DNA from: Algihabitans sp965233705
GTDB lineage: Bacteria; Pseudomonadota; Alphaproteobacteria; Kiloniellales; DSM-21159
DNA length: 64,000 nucleotides
Direction of reading: 5' to 3'
NCBI GenBank assembly: GCA_965233705.1
Contig: CBDDTF010000003.1
Span: 62,001-126,000 of the forward strand
Every line of letters starts with the position of its first letter. The stretch's first letter is position 1. Of this stretch, positions 38,548-47,367 are shown in pieces. Both the position numbers and the translations under genes were made by a program. The notes beneath the pieces were generated by a model. It made no database searches and was not told the origin of the DNA. It was given only the letters and a program-made list of their open reading frames with translations.

Positions 38548-38722
38548 GCGTCTGCGCGTTCCCCTGAAGTGGCGGCCATCGGCGGCGGCCGGCGTTCGGC
38601 CAACGGCGCCGGCGTCTGGCGGGTTCCAGCGCGGCACCTGCGCCACCAGAGATGGCGATGGGGCAGGGGCCGGGGCAAGGGGGCGGGGGCAAGGGGGCGC
38701 CGCCGGCGGGGGCGGGCGCGGC

Positions 38723-39598
38723 TCAGGCCGCGGGCGCGGCGGGGCCGCGCTCGGCGCGGGCGAACTGGCCGGGGGTCATGCCGTAGGCCCGCTTGAAGTG
38801 GCGCGTCAGCGCGCTCTGGTCGTAGAAGCCGGCTTCCGGCGCGGCGCGCGCCGGGGCCATTCCGCCGCGCAGCAGCCGCGCGGCCGCCTCCAGGCGGAAC
38901 TGCACCAGCCGCGCGTGCGGGGTGATGCCCAGGCGGCGCCGGAAGCGCCCGATCAACTGGAAGGGCGTCAGCCCCACCTCCGCGGCCAGCTCGCGCAGCG
39001 GCAGCGCTTCGCCGTGGCGGGCGCGCATCAGCTCCAGGGCACGCACCAGTCGCCGATCGTCCAGCGCCTCCTCGGGCCGCTGCCGGCCGGGCCGCCCGTG
39101 CCGGGCGAAGAGCAGGCCGAAGCTCTGCTGCACCAGCTCGTCGGTGCGCAGGGGCGCGTCGCCCGGGCCGTCACCGGTGCTGTCGAGGCGGCGGTGCAGC
39201 GCCAGGAAGGCCCGCACCAGGCCCGGGTCGTCGACGGCATTGTCGGTGAAGCCGACGGCGCCGCCGCAGGGCGCCAGGCCGTGTTCGCGAACCAGGGCCG
39301 CCAGGGCCGCCTCGCCCAGGTAGAAGGCGCGGTAGCGCCAGCCCGGGCTGTGCGCCATGTCGCCGGCATGGGGCTCCTGCGGATTGAACACCAGCAGCCG
39401 GCCCGGCCGCGCGGTCCGGTGCGCGCCGCGGCTGTAGAAGGCGCTGCCGCCGTGCTCGGTCGCCGCCACCACCAGCGCGTCGTGGCTGTGCGGCGGGTAG
39501 CTGTGGTCGCGCAGCTCGGCCTGCATCAGGCGCAGATCGGGAAGCTGCCGGCTGCGCCAGTAGCGGGTGCGGTTGCCCGGCGGGGCCCTTTGCGTCAT
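38723..39598 (-). CDS. AraC-family transcriptional regulator
   Basis: The 291-residue protein has an N-terminal cupin-like ligand-binding region (SYPPHSHDALVVAATEHG, NPQEPHAGD) and a C-terminal double HTH: LPLRELAAEVGLTPFQLIGRFRRRLG and then AAPEAGFYDQSALTRHFKRAYGMTPGQFA. It would respond to a small effector. The preferred start is the ATG at 39598 (MTQRAPPG); a longer frame extends to 39658. It lies upstream of the AMP-ligase gene on the same strand and may control it. Confidence 0.88.
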   Translation of the reverse strand: MTQRAPPGNRTRYWRSRQLPDLRLMQAELRDHSYPPHSHDALVVAATEHGGSAFYSRGAHRTARPGRLLVFNPQEPHAGDMAHSPGWRYRAFYLGEAALAALVREHGLAPCGGAVGFTDNAVDDPGLVRAFLALHRRLDSTGDGPGDAPLRTDELVQQSFGLLFARHGRPGRQRPEEALDDRRLVRALELMRARHGEALPLRELAAEVGLTPFQLIGRFRRRLGITPHARLVQFRLEAAARLLRGGMAPARAAPEAGFYDQSALTRHFKRAYGMTPGQFARAERGPAAPAA

Positions 39599-39681
39599 CG
39601 CTGCGTCTCGCGGCTGCCGCCTCGCGGCGTCCAGGGTAGCATCGCCCCAGATTAGCATCCCCGGGGGCGCGGCCGGAACGC

Positions 39682-40542
39682 TCAGGCGGCCAGGAAGCCG
39701 CCGTCGACGCAGATGTTCTGCCCGACCACGAAGGCGGCGGCGTCGGAGGCCAGCCAGAGCAGGGCGTCCGCCACCTCCTCGGGCCGGCCCATGCGCTTGA
39801 TCGGCAGGCTCTGGCCCACCGCCTCCGGGTCGGCCAGCTTGGCGCCGAGCATCATCGGGGTGACGATCCGGCCCGGCGAGAGCGCGTTGATGCGCAGCCC
39901 CTGCGCCGCGTATTCCATGGCCGCCGAACGGGTCAGGGAGATCACCGCCGCCTTGGAGGCGCTGTAGAGCGCGAAGCCCGGATTGGGGTTGCGCACGCCG
40001 CTGACCGAGGCGTTGTTGACGATCACGCCGCCGCCCTGGTCGAGCATGAGGCGCACCTGCGCCTTCATCGCCTGGAAGAGCGCGCGCAGGTTGACCGCGA
40101 AGACCTGGTCGAAGCAGGCGTCCGACTGCTCGGCCAGCAGGCCGCGCGGCTCCTGATAGCCGGCGTTGTTGAAGGCGATGTCGAGTCCGCCGAGCCGGCT
40201 GGCGGCGGTCGCCACCATCGCCGCCGCCGCCTCGGGCGCGCGCAGGTCGCAGGGCAGGAACTGGGCGGCGGGATCGTCGGCGCGCAGGGCGGCCAGCACC
40301 TCCTCGCCGCGGGCGGTATCGCGTCCGGCGATGGCCACGCGGGCGCCGCGCGCGGCGAAGGCCAGCGCCGCCGCCCGGCCGATGCCGGAGGTGCCGCCGC
40401 TGATCAGCACGCGCTTGCCGGCGAAGTCCTGACCGCCCGGCGCGTGTCGGCCGGCGGGGTCGGCGGGGCTGGCGGGGCTGGCGGGGCTGGCGGGGCCGGG
40501 GCCGGCCGGCCCGTCCCGCTTGTCTGCGTCGCTGCTGACCAT
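39682..40542 (-). CDS. short-chain dehydrogenase/reductase (SDR)
   Basis: The 286-residue protein contains the SDR signatures GGTSGIGRAAALAF (cofactor), NNAG, a Ser in NNASVSG and YSASKAAV with the catalytic Tyr/Lys, and the C-terminal AAFVVGQNICVDGG. It is a classical NAD(P)-dependent oxidoreductase whose substrate is unknown. The N-terminal 35 residues contain a repeat of Ala-Ser-Pro (PASPASPASPAD) encoded by short tandem DNA repeats near 40,455-40,495. Confidence 0.9.
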   Translation of the reverse strand: MVSSDADKRDGPAGPGPASPASPASPADPAGRHAPGGQDFAGKRVLISGGTSGIGRAAALAFAARGARVAIAGRDTARGEEVLAALRADDPAAQFLPCDLRAPEAAAAMVATAASRLGGLDIAFNNAGYQEPRGLLAEQSDACFDQVFAVNLRALFQAMKAQVRLMLDQGGGVIVNNASVSGVRNPNPGFALYSASKAAVISLTRSAAMEYAAQGLRINALSPGRIVTPMMLGAKLADPEAVGQSLPIKRMGRPEEVADALLWLASDAAAFVVGQNICVDGGFLAA

Positions 40543-40668
40543 GGGCCCTCTCTGCCGTGGGACTCGCAAAGCGCGCAGCCTAGGGCCTTCGCGGGGGCGC
40601 CGGTCTTGGCGGAAATTGCCGCCCGCCGCCAAACGGCGGCCGGAGGCGGGGCCCCTGCCAGCCTCCTG

Positions 40669-41955
40669 TTAGGTCCCCTGCGCCAGCCAGCGGTCGCGGA
40701 AGACCAGCCGGCCGCAGCCGGCGAAGCGGCGGTGGCGCTCCAGCTCGTGCTCCAGGCAGGCCAGCCGTGCCTTGGTCGGCCGCAGGCCCGGCTCGAGCCA
40801 GAGGGCCCGGACCACCAGGGCGTCGGCCTCCCGGTCCGCGCTCATGTCCAGCCGCCCGATCAGCCGTTCACCCTCCAGCAGCGGGAAGACGTAGTAGCCG
40901 TAGCGCCGCCGGGCGGCGGGGACGAAGACCTCGATGCGGAAGGCGAAGCCGAACAGCCGCTCGGTCCGCTGGCGGTCGCGCAGCAGCGGATCGAAGGGGC
41001 TGAGCAGCCGCAGCCGGCCGGGCGGCGCCGGCAGGTCGTCGAGCGGGCCGGCCAGCCGCGCGGCCTGGTCGGCCCAGGCGTAGGCCGCGCGCGGCCGGCC
41101 GCCGCCGGCCTCCGCGATCTCGACGCGGCGCAGCGCCTCGCCCTGGGCCGCGCACCAGGCCGCCGCCTCGGCCGGTGTGATGCCGTCCCAGAAGCGCGCC
41201 AGCTCGCCGGGGGTGGCGAAGCCCAGGCGGTCCAGGGCGTTGCGGCAGGCCCAGTCGACCAGGCCGGCGTCGTCCGGCCGGGCGGCGGGATCGCGGTGGG
41301 CCGGCGGGATCACCCGCTCGGTCAGGTCGTAGACCTTCTGGAAGCCTTCGCGGCGGGTCACCGCCAGCCGCCCGGTGCGCCAGAGGTACTCCAGCGCCGC
41401 CTTGGAGGGCGCCCAGTCCCACCAGCCCTGTCCGCCGGCCGTGCCGCCGACCGTGCCGCCGACCGTGCCGCCGCCTATGCCGCCGTCTGTGCCACCGTTC
41501 CCGCGGCCGTCGGCGGCGCTGAGGTGGCCGGCCCGTACGGGGCCCTGCGTGGCGACCCGGTCGAGCACCGCGTCGAGCCGGCCCAGGAAGTCGTCGCCGT
41601 GCCAGCGGCGCCAGCGCTGCGCCAGGCGTTCGGCCTCGCGCGCAAAGCGGCGCTGCCAGACCGGGAAGAAGGCGGTGGGGATGATCGCGGCGTCGTGGGT
41701 CCAGTTCTCGAACAGGCTGCGCTCGCGCTCCAGCAGGCGGGCGAGCTGCGCCGGCCGGTAGCCGCTGCGGCGCGTGAAGAGGATCATGTGATGGGCGCGC
41801 TCGACGGTGCGGATGGAGTCGAGCTGGACGAAGCCCAGCTCGCGGATCAGCGCCAGCAGCTCGGCGCCGGTCAGCCGGCCGCCCGGCGCCGCGCAGAGGC
41901 CGTGGTGCGCGAGAAACAGGCGGCGGGCCTGGGCGTTGCCGGCCCGCAGGGTCAC
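40669..41955 (-). CDS. AlkZ/YcaQ-type DNA glycosylase family protein
   Basis: The 428-residue protein matches winged-helix DNA glycosylases of the AlkZ/YcaQ family, which excise alkylated or cross-linked bases. The catalytic QxD motif is visible as FVQLDSIRTVERAHHM; other family landmarks are LFENWTHDAAIIP, GRLDMSADRE and KARLACLEHEL. A Gly/Thr-rich insert (GGTDGGIGGGTVGG) interrupts the middle. The GTG start at 41955 overlaps the stop of the LysR gene (GTGA), so the two are coupled. Confidence 0.8.
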   Translation of the reverse strand: MTLRAGNAQARRLFLAHHGLCAAPGGRLTGAELLALIRELGFVQLDSIRTVERAHHMILFTRRSGYRPAQLARLLERERSLFENWTHDAAIIPTAFFPVWQRRFAREAERLAQRWRRWHGDDFLGRLDAVLDRVATQGPVRAGHLSAADGRGNGGTDGGIGGGTVGGTVGGTAGGQGWWDWAPSKAALEYLWRTGRLAVTRREGFQKVYDLTERVIPPAHRDPAARPDDAGLVDWACRNALDRLGFATPGELARFWDGITPAEAAAWCAAQGEALRRVEIAEAGGGRPRAAYAWADQAARLAGPLDDLPAPPGRLRLLSPFDPLLRDRQRTERLFGFAFRIEVFVPAARRRYGYYVFPLLEGERLIGRLDMSADREADALVVRALWLEPGLRPTKARLACLEHELERHRRFAGCGRLVFRDRWLAQGT

Positions 41956-42953
41956 GCGGCGGTCCCGGCTGCGTCGCGAGGCCCGGCCTGGCGCGCGCCC
42001 TGGGCCCCCTCCTGGCGCTCGTCGTCGGGCTCGCCGCCGGCGCGAAAGCAGCGCGCCTGCTCCAGAATCCAGTCGCGGAAGACCTCGATCTTGCGCGCGC
42101 GCGGCCGGTGGAGCGGGTAGACGAAGAAGTAGCTGAATTCGGAGGCGGCCAGGTCCTGGTCGCAGAACAGGCGCACCAGCCGGCCCTCGGCGATCTCGGC
42201 GCTGACCACGCTGTCGTCGACCAGGGCGACGCCCTGGCCGGCCAGCGCCGCCTCGGCCAGCAGCGCCGAGGAGTTGAACTTCGGACCGCGCGTGGCGTCG
42301 ATGTCGTGCAGGCCGGCGGCCTTCAGCCACATGCTCCAGGCCGGCATCGCCTCGTTGAGCTGGAAGCTGGAGAGGTGCAGCAGGGTGTGGTGGGCCAGGT
42401 CCTCCGGCCGGCGCAGCGGCGGGTCGCCGTCCAGCAGCGAGGGGCAGCAAACCGGCACCACCGAGACGTCGAACAGGCGGTCGACCTGCAGCCCCTGGTA
42501 GCCGCCGCGCCCGAAGCGCACGCCGGCGTCGACGTCCTCGGCCTCGAAGTCGACCATGTGGTCGGCGCCGGCGATGCGCACCTCGATCTCCGGGTGGGCC
42601 GCCTGGAAGCCGACCAGCCGGGGCACCAGCCACTTGGCCCCGAAGGAGGGCGCCACGCTGACCGTCAGCACCGCCTCGTTGACCTCGGAGGCCAGGACCT
42701 GGCTGGCGCGGCCCAGGTGCTCGAAGCCCTTCTGCAGGTCGGGCAGAGCGAGCTGCGCGGCCTCGGTCAGCACGAGCTGGCGGGGCAGGCGCCGGAACAG
42801 CTTCTGTCCGATCGTCTCCTCCAGCGCCTTGACCTGATGGCTGATCGCCGCGGGGGTGACGTGCAGCTCCTCGGCGGCGGCCTTGAAGCTCAGATGGCGG
42901 GCCGAGGCCTCGAAGGCGCGCAGGCCGTTGAGGGGGAGCAGGCGGTGCGGCAT
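41952..42953 (-). CDS. LysR-family transcriptional regulator (GcvA-like)
   Basis: The 333-residue protein has the N-terminal LysR HTH (LNGLRAFEASARHLSFKAAAEELHVTPAAISHQVKALEE) and a periplasmic-binding-protein-like effector domain (VSVAPSFGAKWLVPRL, EDVDAGVRFGRGGY, LIDDS-like ALVDDSVVSAEI). It resembles GcvA. It is translationally coupled to the DNA glycosylase gene that follows. Confidence 0.9.
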   Translation of the reverse strand: MPHRLLPLNGLRAFEASARHLSFKAAAEELHVTPAAISHQVKALEETIGQKLFRRLPRQLVLTEAAQLALPDLQKGFEHLGRASQVLASEVNEAVLTVSVAPSFGAKWLVPRLVGFQAAHPEIEVRIAGADHMVDFEAEDVDAGVRFGRGGYQGLQVDRLFDVSVVPVCCPSLLDGDPPLRRPEDLAHHTLLHLSSFQLNEAMPAWSMWLKAAGLHDIDATRGPKFNSSALLAEAALAGQGVALVDDSVVSAEIAEGRLVRLFCDQDLAASEFSYFFVYPLHRPRARKIEVFRDWILEQARCFRAGGEPDDERQEGAQGARQAGPRDAAGTAA

Positions 42954-43118
42954 GGCGAGGTCCGAATGGTTTAGCTTTTCTATCGTGGCACTGGACGATT
43001 ACTCGTTTGTCCGACGGCCTGGAAATTAGCAAGTTCTAGGCAAGTCATCCAGTTGCGGATGTCCTCACGGCAACGCGGAACTCTTGTCACCAATACAATA
43101 CTGGTGGCCGGAGGCGGA

Positions 43119-43736
43119 ATGGAGGTCGCCATGATCTATCACCTGGCTTTGCTCTTGCCGACGTCGGATTCGGCCAGCCTGCATCGGACCGCGCGGCGCG
43201 CTCGGGCCCGGGCCAACCGCCAGCTCGGCCGCGGTCTGATCGCCGCCCTGCGGCGGGGTCTGCGCCGCCAGGCGGAGCGGTCGGCCCGGCGCCGGGCCGA
43301 GGCGGTGACGCTGCGCGAACTGCGCCAGCTCAGCGACCGCGCCCTGGCCGACATCGGGCTGGAGCGCGCCCAGATCCGGGACATCGCCCGTAGCCTGGCG
43401 GCGGACCGCGCGCGGGCCCTGGACGGACGGGCCCTGACCGAGCGGGCGGCGCGCCGCGCTCCGACCGCCGCTCCGACCGCCGCTCCGGCCTACCTGCGGC
43501 TGGTGACCCCGGAGGCGACGGAAACGGCGACGGCGCCGGCCAAGGAGAGGGCGGCGAAGACGGTGGCGAAGACGCCGGCGGCCGCCGGCGAGGCGGTGCG
43601 GCCGGTGCGCCCGAGGGAGACGGCCTGGACGCCGGCGGCCTGGATGTCGCGCGGCGCCGCCCTGGCCCGCGGCCGCGCCTTGCGCGCCGGGTGCGCGAGC
43701 GAGGCGGAGCGCGGCGGCGCGGCCTGCTGCGGGTGA
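43119..43736 (+). CDS. DUF1127-containing protein with extended C-terminus
   Basis: The roughly 205-residue protein has the DUF1127 signature TLRELRQLSDRALADIGLERAQI around residues 55-80. Small DUF1127 proteins usually end soon after; here a basic Ala/Arg/Thr-rich tail of about 100 residues follows. Two starts with GGAGG sites (43119 and 43131) are plausible. The stop codon lies inside a 17-bp tandem repeat. Function is unknown; relatives affect RNA or phosphate metabolism. Confidence 0.7.
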   Translation: MEVAMIYHLALLLPTSDSASLHRTARRARARANRQLGRGLIAALRRGLRRQAERSARRRAEAVTLRELRQLSDRALADIGLERAQIRDIARSLAADRARALDGRALTERAARRAPTAAPTAAPAYLRLVTPEATETATAPAKERAAKTVAKTPAAAGEAVRPVRPRETAWTPAAWMSRGAALARGRALRAGCASEAERGGAACCG

Positions 43737-43774
43737 GCCCCTGCTGCGGGTGAGCCCCTGCTGCGGGTGAGCCC
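43724..43774 (+). repeat. 17-bp tandem repeat, three copies
   Basis: The unit CTGCTGCGGGTGAGCCC occurs three times head to tail (43724-43740, 43741-43757, 43758-43774). The first copy contains the stop codon of the DUF1127 gene. Confidence 0.85.
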
Positions 43775-43896
43775 CTGTTGCCCGGCGTGCCCGGGCGGCG
43801 GGGGGCGGGTCGGCGGTTCAACCCACCGTCATCTGGTCTTTACGTCTCGTTTTCTTTACACTTCCGCCCGCTCGACGAACCGGGAGGGCAGGCTGC

Positions 43897-45216
43897 ATGG
43901 CACCGCAAGGCGAGGCTGGCGAGGTCGGGGAGGCCGGAGCGCCGCTCTGGTCGCCGCCGGTGAAGGCGGCGGTGCCGCGCGGACTCTGCACCGACTGCGG
44001 TATCTCGCGCAGCGACGACCCCAAGCGTTGCGGGCGCGCCTGCCAGTTCATCAAGCCCGACTACCCCGGCCTGGAGGCCCGGGTGCACGGCCGGGCCCGC
44101 GATCCGGCGCGCCCGGACGAGCTGCACTTCGGGCCGCACCGGCGCATGCTGCGCGCGGCGCTGACCGCGCCGCGGGCCGGCACCCAGTGGACGGGGATCG
44201 CGACCCGCCTCGGCGAGCGGCTGCTGGAGCGCGGCCTGGTCGATGCGGTTTTGACCATGGCGCCCGACCCCGAGGATGCCTGGCGGCCGCGGCCGGTGCT
44301 GGTGACCCGGCCCGAGGCCATGGCCCAGTGCCGCGGCATGCGCATGGGCTACGCGCCGCTGCTGGCGCTGCTGGAGCCGGCGCGCGCGCGCGGTTACCGC
44401 CGCCTGGCGGTGATCGGCATCCCCTGCCAGGTCTACGCCCTGCGCGCGCTGGAGGCGGAGCTGGGCTTCGAGCGGCTCTACGTCGTCGGCACGCCCTGCT
44501 CGGACAACACCACCACCGAGAACTTCCACCGCTTCCTGGCGCTGCTGTCGGAGGCGCCGGAGACCGTGACCTATCTGGAGTTCCGCCCCGACTACCAGGT
44601 GGAGCTGCGCTTCGCCGACGGCAGCCGGCGCGAGATTCCCTTCCTGCAGCTTCCCATCGCGAAGCTGCCGGCCGACTTCTTCCCGCTGACCTGCCGCACC
44701 TGTGTCGACTACACCAACGTGCTGGCCGACATCACCGTCGGCTACATGGGCGGGGCGGGCGCCCAGTGGCTGCTGGTGCGCAACGCGCGCGGCGAGGAGC
44801 TGCTGGACCTGCTGGGCGACGAGGTGCGGCTCGACGCGCCGGGCAGCGCCGGCAAGCGGGCGGGGCCGGTCAAGGGCTTCCTGAAGAACAGCCTGCGCGC
44901 CGCCGGCGGCCTGCCGGTGCGCGGCACGCCGCGCTGGCTGCGCCCGCTGGTCGCCCGGCTGATGCCGAAGATCGGGCCGCGCGGGCTGGAGTTCGCCCGC
45001 GCCCGGGTCGAGATGAAGGCGATCGAGACCGTGGTTCACCTGCGCCGCCAGGCGCCACGGCGGATGAAGGCGATGGTCCCGGGCCATGTCTGGGCGTTGG
45101 TGCGCCCCTACGAGCTGGCGCCTCGGACTGGGGAGGTGGGGGAGGTGGGCGAGGCGGACGCGCCCGAGACCCCGCCGCCGGCCGAGTCCGCTCTTCCTGC
45201 GCGTGCAGCGGAGTAA
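43897..45216 (+). CDS. Coenzyme F420 hydrogenase/dehydrogenase beta-subunit family (FrhB) protein
   Basis: The 439-residue protein has an N-terminal cysteine cluster (GLCTDCGISRSDDPKRCGRAC) followed by the FrhB N- and C-terminal domains (VIGIPCQVYALRALE, VGTPCSDNTTTENFHRF, FFPLTCRTCVDYTNVLADI). These bind Fe-S and flavin. Relatives include hydroxymethyl-chlorophyll reductases and divinyl reductases (BciB-like) and F420-dependent enzymes. No bacteriochlorophyll genes are nearby, so the substrate is open. Confidence 0.85.
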   Translation: MAPQGEAGEVGEAGAPLWSPPVKAAVPRGLCTDCGISRSDDPKRCGRACQFIKPDYPGLEARVHGRARDPARPDELHFGPHRRMLRAALTAPRAGTQWTGIATRLGERLLERGLVDAVLTMAPDPEDAWRPRPVLVTRPEAMAQCRGMRMGYAPLLALLEPARARGYRRLAVIGIPCQVYALRALEAELGFERLYVVGTPCSDNTTTENFHRFLALLSEAPETVTYLEFRPDYQVELRFADGSRREIPFLQLPIAKLPADFFPLTCRTCVDYTNVLADITVGYMGGAGAQWLLVRNARGEELLDLLGDEVRLDAPGSAGKRAGPVKGFLKNSLRAAGGLPVRGTPRWLRPLVARLMPKIGPRGLEFARARVEMKAIETVVHLRRQAPRRMKAMVPGHVWALVRPYELAPRTGEVGEVGEADAPETPPPAESALPARAAE

Positions 45217-45240
45217 ACCGGCCCACGGAAAGGCTGTGAC

Positions 45241-45276
45241 GCTGCGGCATTGGACCGCAGCTTAGACGCAGTCTAA
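45241..45276 (+). promoter_or_regulatory. hairpin and dyad upstream of the bd-oxidase regulator
   Basis: A perfect 7-bp stem GCTGCGG/CCGCAGC (45241-45261) is followed by TTAGAC-GCA-GTCTAA (45262-45276). The first may terminate the FrhB transcript, the second may be an operator. Neither is matched to a known regulator. Confidence 0.4.
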
Positions 45277-45308
45277 AGCTTGCGCCGGGAGTGCCGCTGG
45301 CTACATTG

Positions 45309-45328
45309 CTTTCAGAAATTTCTGAAAG
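45309..45328 (+). promoter_or_regulatory. 20-bp perfect palindrome, likely MarR/GbsR operator
   Basis: CTTTCAGAAATTTCTGAAAG is perfectly symmetric and lies 20 bp before the regulator start. It is AT-rich in a GC-rich genome, as expected of a MarR-type operator for autoregulation and control of cydAB. Confidence 0.6.
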
Positions 45329-45348
45329 ACAAAAAGCCTGCACCGGCC

Positions 45349-45972
45349 ATGAACCTGCCGCCCCTGATCCGAACCTTCGTGCTGCACTTCGGCGAGATGG
45401 GCAGCCGCTGGGGCATCAACCGCACGGTCGGGCAGATCTATGCCCTGCTGTTCCTGGCCCCGGAGCCGCTGTGCGCCGACGACATCGTCGAGAAGCTGGG
45501 CTTCTCGCGCTCCAACGTGTCGATCGGGCTGAAGGAGCTGCAGGCCTGGAACCTGGTGCGCCTGCAGCACCGGCCCGGCGACCGGCGCGACTACTACGGC
45601 ACGCCCGACGACCTCTGGCAGATCGTCCGCACGCTGGCCGAGGAGCGCAAGAAGCGCGAGATCGACCCGACGCTGTCGATGCTGCGCGAGACCCTGCTGG
45701 CCGAGCCGGCCAGCGCGGAGGAGCGCTACGCCCAGGCCCGCATGCAGGAGATGCACGAACTCATCGAGCTGCTCACGCGTTGGTATGACGACGTGCAGCG
45801 GCTGGAGACCGACCGACTTGTCCAACTGCTCAGCCTCGGCGCGCGGGTGCAGAGGATCCTCGAGATGAAGGATCGCCTGACCCTGCTGCCGGGGCGCAAG
45901 GGCCGACCCTCGGCCGCCTCGGCCGAGCCGGCCGGCGCGGCCGAAGACCCCGACACGGCCGACAGGGCCTGA
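45349..45972 (+). CDS. GbsR/MarR-family regulator of cytochrome bd operon
   Basis: The 207-residue protein has a winged HTH (PEPLCADDIVEKLGFSRSNVSIGLKELQAWNLVRL, RPGDRRDYYGTPDDLW) of GbsR/MarR type and a helical C-terminal part with an Ala/Asp tail. It lies 27 bp upstream of cydA and behind a perfect palindrome, so it likely represses itself and cydAB in response to a redox or small-molecule signal. Confidence 0.8.
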   Translation: MNLPPLIRTFVLHFGEMGSRWGINRTVGQIYALLFLAPEPLCADDIVEKLGFSRSNVSIGLKELQAWNLVRLQHRPGDRRDYYGTPDDLWQIVRTLAEERKKREIDPTLSMLRETLLAEPASAEERYAQARMQEMHELIELLTRWYDDVQRLETDRLVQLLSLGARVQRILEMKDRLTLLPGRKGRPSAASAEPAGAAEDPDTADRA

Positions 45973-45999
45973 GCCCGCGACGCCCAGGAGAGAGACCCG

Positions 46000-47361
46000 A
46001 TGGACCTCGATCCCGTCACCCTCTCGCGCATCCAGTTCGGCGCGAACATCTCCTTCCACATCCTCTTTCCCACCATCACCATCGCGCTCGGCTGGGTGCT
46101 GCTCGGTTTCAAGCTGGCCTACGCGCGCAGCCGCGACGAGAAGTGGATGGAGGCCTATCGCTTCTGGGTGAAGGTCTTCGCCCTGTCGTTCGCCATGGGC
46201 GTGGTCTCCGGCATCACCATGTCCTTCCAGTTCGGCACCAACTGGCCGGGCTACATGGAGACGGTGGGCAACATCGCCGGTCCGCTGCTGGCCTACGAGA
46301 TCCTGACGGCCTTCTTCCTGGAGGCGGTGTTCATCGGGATCATGCTGTTCGGCATTCAGCGGGTGCCCAACTGGCTGCACACCCTGGCGACCTTCCTGGT
46401 CGCCTTCGGCACCACCGTCTCCGCCTTCTGGATCCTGGTGCTGAATTCCTGGATGCACACGCCGGCCGGCTTCGAGATGCGCGAGGGTGTGGCCCACGCC
46501 ACCGACTGGCTGGCCGTCATCTTCAACCCCTCGATGCCCTACCGCCTCAGCCACATGCTGCTGGCCTCCGGCCTGACCGTGGCCTTCCTGATCGCCGGTG
46601 TCTCGGCCTTCCGCTGGCTGCTCGGCGACCGTTCGGCCGGCGTGCGCGCGACGCTGCGCACCGGCGTGGTGCTGGCGGCGGTGCTGATCCCCGTGCAGAT
46701 CGCCGTCGGCGACCTGCACGGGCTCAACACCCTGGAGCACCAGCCGCAGAAGGTGGCGGCGATGGAAGGCAACTGGGAGACCCAGGCCGGCGTGCCTCTG
46801 CTGTTCTTCGCCTGGCCCGACGAGGCGACGCGCAGCAACAGCTTCGAGATCGGCATCCCCAAGGGCGCCAGCCTGATCCTCAAGCACGACCCCGACGGCG
46901 TGGTGCCCGGGCTCAACGACTTCGCCGGCGAGCATCCGCCGGTGGCGCCGGTCTTCTTCGCCTTCCGGGTGATGGTCGGCCTCGGCCTGTTGATGCTGGC
47001 GGTCTCCTGGGCGGGCGTCTGGCTGCTGCGGCGCGGCCGCGCCCCGCGGCCCTGGTACGCCTGGACCCTGGTGGGCATGACCTTCTCGGGCTGGCTGGCC
47101 ACCCTGTCCGGCTGGTACGTCACCGAGATCGGCCGCCAGCCCTGGCTGGTCGACGGGGTGCTGCGCACCGCCGACGCCGTCTCCGCCGTGCCGGGCGCCA
47201 CGGTCTTCGGCTCGCTGACCCTCTACCTGGCGGTCTACGCCCTGCTGCTGGCGGCCTACATCGGCGTCATCCTGCAGCTTGCGCGCAAGGCCGCCGAAGG
47301 CCAGCGTCCGGACGAAGAACCGGAGCCCGCTCCCCGTCTCGGTGCCCTTCCCGCGGAGTAA
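46000..47361 (+). CDS. cydA: cytochrome bd-type quinol oxidase subunit I (cyanide-insensitive type)
   Basis: The 453-residue membrane protein has conserved haem-ligand regions (FHILFPTITIALGWVLLGF, His near 20; VSGITMSFQFGTNWPGYM; GNWETQAGVPLL) and is shorter than Escherichia coli CydA because the Q loop is short (WNSFEIGIP-type region), the mark of the CIO subclass. It reduces O2 to water using quinol. A GGAGAG site precedes the ATG, and cydB follows after 6 bp. Confidence 0.93.
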   Translation: MDLDPVTLSRIQFGANISFHILFPTITIALGWVLLGFKLAYARSRDEKWMEAYRFWVKVFALSFAMGVVSGITMSFQFGTNWPGYMETVGNIAGPLLAYEILTAFFLEAVFIGIMLFGIQRVPNWLHTLATFLVAFGTTVSAFWILVLNSWMHTPAGFEMREGVAHATDWLAVIFNPSMPYRLSHMLLASGLTVAFLIAGVSAFRWLLGDRSAGVRATLRTGVVLAAVLIPVQIAVGDLHGLNTLEHQPQKVAAMEGNWETQAGVPLLFFAWPDEATRSNSFEIGIPKGASLILKHDPDGVVPGLNDFAGEHPPVAPVFFAFRVMVGLGLLMLAVSWAGVWLLRRGRAPRPWYAWTLVGMTFSGWLATLSGWYVTEIGRQPWLVDGVLRTADAVSAVPGATVFGSLTLYLAVYALLLAAYIGVILQLARKAAEGQRPDEEPEPAPRLGALPAE

Positions 47362-47367
47362 GCTGCC

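Noticed and set aside
35101..38646. A single 1,181-residue fusion of ligase-acyltransferase and metal adaptor
   Set aside because: The two parts belong to unrelated families, both are truncated at the join, and the adaptor then frameshifts; a junction is the simpler reading.
43724..43774. Tandem repeat as a CRISPR array
   Set aside because: Repeats are directly adjacent with no spacers and only three copies.
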